Of a stretch of 64,000 nucleotides of DNA, positions 61,372 to 64,000 are shown piece after piece. The notes under the pieces were generated by a model, which was not told where the DNA came from, searched no databases, and saw only the letters and a program-made list of their open reading frames with translations. Source of the stretch: Mycolicibacterium mucogenicum DSM 44124 (lineage in GTDB: Bacteria; Actinomycetota; Actinomycetes; Mycobacteriales; Mycobacteriaceae); NCBI RefSeq assembly GCF_005670685.2, contig NZ_CP062008.1, positions 2,914,001-2,978,000 of the forward strand. Direction: 5' to 3'. Numbering within the stretch: position 1 is the stretch's first letter; every line of letters begins with the position of its first letter. The position numbers and the translations under genes are program-made.

Positions 61372-62945
61372 TCAGTAGGCGCCGCTGCCGGTGAGGACGG
61401 TACGGACGGTTTTGGTGATGATGAGGATGTCTTGGAGTAGGGACCAGTTTTCGACGTAGGAAAGGTCCAGGCGCACAGCGTCTTCCACCGCGAGGTCGGA
61501 GCGTCCGCTGATTTGCCAGAGGCCGGTGAGGCCGGGTTTGACGGCCAGGCGGCGGCTGACGAGGTCGTCGTAGGTGTCGACTTCTCGGCGGACTTGTGGG
61601 CGGGGTCCGACGACGCTCATGTGTCCGGTGAGGACGTTGAAGAACTGGGGAGTTCGTCGATGGAGTACTTGCGGATGATCTTGCCGATGGGGGTGACGCG
61701 TGGGTCGTCCTTCATCTTGAAGAACATCGCGCCACCTCCGCTGGCGGCGATCATGTCGGCTTGGCGGGTGTCGGCGTCGCGGTACATGCTGCGAAACTTG
61801 GTCATGCGGAACGGTTTTCCGTCCAGGCCGATGCGCTCCGCCTTGTAGAAGATCGGGCCAGCGCTGGTGAGCTTGACGGCCAGGGCGGTGACGAGCATGA
61901 GCGGGGCAACCGCCAGTAGCGCCGCACCGGCGAAGGCGATGTCGAAAGTGCGCTTGATCAGCGAATTTGCGCGGCTGTATTGGGGTTTGGTGATCTCGAA
62001 GACCGCCATGCCTGCGACGGGGCGGCTGGTGAGGCGTTGGTCGGCGATGTCGATGAGGCCGGGTGCAACCATGAGGTCGATACCGTGGGTCTCCAGTTCC
62101 CACATGAGTCGGCGGATCTCGGTGGGGCTGAGATGGTGGGTGGCAGCCAGGGCGACAGTGTCGGCGTTGGTGCGCTGAACGGCGGCGAGGATGGCTTCGT
62201 CGGTGCCGACGATCGGGATGTCGCGGCCGGCGATGGTGATGACTTCTTTGGCGTGCGTCGGTCCCATGGGGGTGCAGAATCCGGCGACGTGGTACCCGGC
62301 CCAGGGGTCTTTGGCGAACTCGGTGGCGATGTCTGCGGCAGCGCTGGTGGCACCGACAGCCAGGAGGCGGCTTTGGTTGTAGCCCAGGCGGCGCTTGTTC
62401 GCGTGGAATTTGCGCCAGATCCAGCGGGTGGTGATCAGGCCGACCAGGCCTGTGGGCAGAGCGATCGCGAGGTAGCCGCGCGAGATGTTCAGGTGGAACA
62501 GCGTCGAGGCGATGGCGATGAGGCCGAACAGCTGCAACGTGGCCGCGGCGAGGGTGACGTATTCATCGAAACCTCGGCCGACGACCTTCGCCGACCGGCT
62601 GCCCAGTGATAGGAAGCCCATCCACGCCAGCGCGATGACGGCCGACACCGCCAGATACCGGACGTGCGGACCGTTGTCGAGGGACACGTAGACGGGGTGG
62701 CCGCTGGTGGTGGCGAACCGGAAAATTTGCCCAAGGATGACGGAAGAGCAAATAACTAAAGCATCGCTGAAAATGAGCTTGCGTGCATATTTTGCGTGAC
62801 GCTGCTCACGCATTGACCTGCCCCGGTTGCTGATTGTGGTAGCAGCTGGTAGCTGCAGCGCAAGCTCGTTTGCAGCGGAGAATTGGCCGGTGGTGGACTC
62901 GTTTGAACTGTTTACCTGCGGGTTTTCAACTGTAGATGTCGACAT
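61372..62945 (-). pseudogene. Polyprenyl-phosphate sugar transferase (copy B, frameshifted)
   Basis: Near-identical paralogue of the gene at 35128. The frame from ATG 62945 reads through the TM and central domains and into the transferase domain, then shifts at a G-run (61646-61649, four G against five in copy A) and ends at 61617 with an unrelated tail. The rest of the domain (FFNVLTGHMSVVGPRPQ ... KPGLTGLWQISGRSD) continues in the next frame to 61372. The total length is 1574 nt against 1575 in copy A, so one base is missing. As read, it lacks the end of the catalytic domain. A sequencing error in the G-run is possible. Confidence 0.85.
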
Positions 62946-63098
62946 GGCTACCGGGGCGCTCTCTGCTGGGCGGGACTCACTCGGTTGGTTCGACCCCAGG
63001 CTGCTTGCAGGGTTCACCTGCCGATTTGGGATCAGCGCGGTGACCGGCGGTGGTCTCGCGCGAGGGGCTACTTGTTAACGAACGCGATTTTTAGCAAA

Positions 63099-63162
63099 TT
63101 TATACCGAAGGCTTGGAACCGGCAAGTAGGACACCTAACGAACGCGTGTTACGGCCATCACA
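63099..63162 (-). promoter_or_regulatory. Promoter of sugar transferase copy B with CRP-like site
   Basis: Same elements as copy A: TATAAA (63104-63099) and the 16-bp TGTGATGGCCGTAACA (63162-63147) with unchanged spacing. The sequence between them differs at several bases, so the -10 and CRP-like site appear selectively kept. The gap from 62946 to 63294 holds no other gene that I can see. Confidence 0.5.
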
Positions 63163-63294
63163 CTTGAAGCCCGACTCCTGTGAGGTCGGCGGTTCTGACT
63201 GGTCAGGAGTTCATGGAACGGGCGAAGCCGACACACGGATTCCGGGACCATCGCAGACGGCCCAGGACGTGGAGTGTCGGCGAAGCGACCCGAG

Positions 63295-63969
63295 TCAGGA
63301 AATACGGACGATCTCGAGGGGGACCGTACGCGTCAGAGTGAAACCCATCGCCTTGTAGAGCCTCTGAGCCGGGTTGTCGCTCGATGTATGGAGGAACGGA
63401 GTTTCGTCGCGCTCGCGAATACCGTGTGCGATTGCGCGGATCAGGCGGGACGCCAGGCCCTGTCCGCGGGCTTCGGGGGCGGTGCACACTGCGCTGATTT
63501 CCGTGAATCCGGTCGGTCGCATCCGCTCGCCGGCCATCGCGACGAGCGAACCATCGGCGGCGCGGATACCCAGATAGGTCCCGAGTTCGATGGTCCGGGG
63601 GAGGAACGGTCCCGGTTTGGTCCGCTCGACCAGGGCGGTCATCTCGGGCACGTCGGCCGGCGTCAGTGGTATCGCCGCCGGATCGGGCGCAGCTTCGATT
63701 TCGCTGCCCTCGTATTGGACCAAACCGAACGTCTCGACGACGGACCAGCCCGCGGGCAGCGCGGTGGCGCGGTCGCGAAGGACCGCGATCCCGGTGTCGC
63801 CGGCCAGGCGGGCGACGTGGATGTAGTCCTCGGCGGTCAGTTCGCGTGGGTGACCATAGAACACCGAAACGTCCGCGCGGTATCGCTGGATCCGTCCGCT
63901 GACTTCACGGAACCGGCTGTGTGGGCCGTCGAGCGCGGCGTTGACGGGGTCGGCGAGCACATCGGTCAC
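63295..63969 (-). CDS. GNAT-family N-acetyltransferase
   Basis: A 224-residue protein whose C-terminal half has the GNAT acetyl-CoA-binding block (ISAVCTAPEARGQGLASRLIRA, with the RGQG loop) and a final SSDNPAQRLYKAMGF. The N-terminal half is less clear. It would acetylate an amine or small molecule. GTG 63969 or GTG 63960 (GAGG at nine bases). It stands outside the repeat and probably outside the polysaccharide locus. Confidence 0.83.
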   Translation of the reverse strand: MTDVLADPVNAALDGPHSRFREVSGRIQRYRADVSVFYGHPRELTAEDYIHVARLAGDTGIAVLRDRATALPAGWSVVETFGLVQYEGSEIEAAPDPAAIPLTPADVPEMTALVERTKPGPFLPRTIELGTYLGIRAADGSLVAMAGERMRPTGFTEISAVCTAPEARGQGLASRLIRAIAHGIRERDETPFLHTSSDNPAQRLYKAMGFTLTRTVPLEIVRIS

Positions 63970-64000
63970 GCCTCGATCATCCCAGACGACGAGATGGCAT

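Larger units (their letters stand above)
61372..63167 (-). repeat. Long direct repeat, unit B
   Basis: Second copy of the sugar transferase gene and its upstream region, matching 35128-36925. The similarity fades after about 63167 upstream and at the gene end downstream. Confidence 0.85.

Noticed and set aside
1..64000. CRISPR arrays, tRNA or rRNA genes, insertion sequences, prophage
   Set aside because: No regularly spaced short repeats, no cloverleaf-like sequence, and no transposase, integrase or phage structural motif were seen on reading. The only large repeat is the sugar transferase duplication, which has no transposase or terminal inverted repeats.

Overview
The window is high-GC actinobacterial DNA, most likely from a fast-growing Mycobacterium (Mycolicibacterium). 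The pointers are an MmpS/MmpL pair, an EspR-like regulator, a WhiA-family protein, many GTG/TTG starts, tight ATGA/GTGA gene overlaps and leaderless or near-leaderless genes. I see no rRNA, tRNA, CRISPR array, insertion sequence or prophage. The first gene is cut by the left edge. Functional names come from motifs read by eye; no database search was possible.

Region 1 (1-10.5 kb) follows the tail of a dihydrolipoamide dehydrogenase. It holds two divergent catabolic arms. The minus arm is an NAD-dependent epimerase, a short-chain dehydrogenase and a creatininase-family amidohydrolase. The plus arm is a GMC flavoprotein with its small subunit, an NCS1 permease, a PucR-type regulator, a Gfo/Idh/MocA oxidoreductase and a sugar isomerase-like protein. 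Region 2 (10.5-25 kb) is ordinary mycobacterial accessory DNA: a universal stress protein, small hypotheticals, four regulator-plus-target pairs (TetR/zinc alcohol dehydrogenase, TetR/flavoprotein dehydrogenase, TetR/MmpS-MmpL, HxlR/MFS) and a MocR-type regulator. Several of the divergent intergenic gaps carry clear palindromes or repeats.

Region 3 (24.5-35 kb) has an EspR-like DNA-binding protein facing a 16-bp inverted repeat, and then an apparent second WhiA. An ECF sigma factor operon follows, divergent from a six-gene Asp23/Gls24 envelope-stress operon that includes a 59-residue membrane protein. A metallo-beta-lactamase-fold hydrolase, small membrane proteins, a lipoprotein and an MFS/ChrB-like pair complete the region.

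Region 4 (35-63 kb) is one large cell-surface polysaccharide locus. It is bracketed by two near-identical copies, in direct orientation, of a polyprenyl-phosphate sugar transferase gene with its promoter. The right copy is frameshifted by one base. Between them lie a diguanylate cyclase, a GGDEF-EAL protein, three glycosyltransferases, a flippase, a polymerase-like membrane protein, a chain-length regulator, two exported beta-helix proteins and a fused double hydrolase. The same interval holds the most unusual part of the window: an aminoacyl-carrier-protein module made of an amino acid:[carrier protein] ligase (a tRNA-synthetase homologue), a small carrier protein, its own phosphopantetheinyl transferase, an acyl-CoA-dehydrogenase-like flavoprotein, a DUF1839-like protein and a GH2 glycosidase-like protein. 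The layout suggests a c-di-GMP-linked exopolysaccharide that may be decorated with an activated amino acid. That link is inference from gene neighbourhood.
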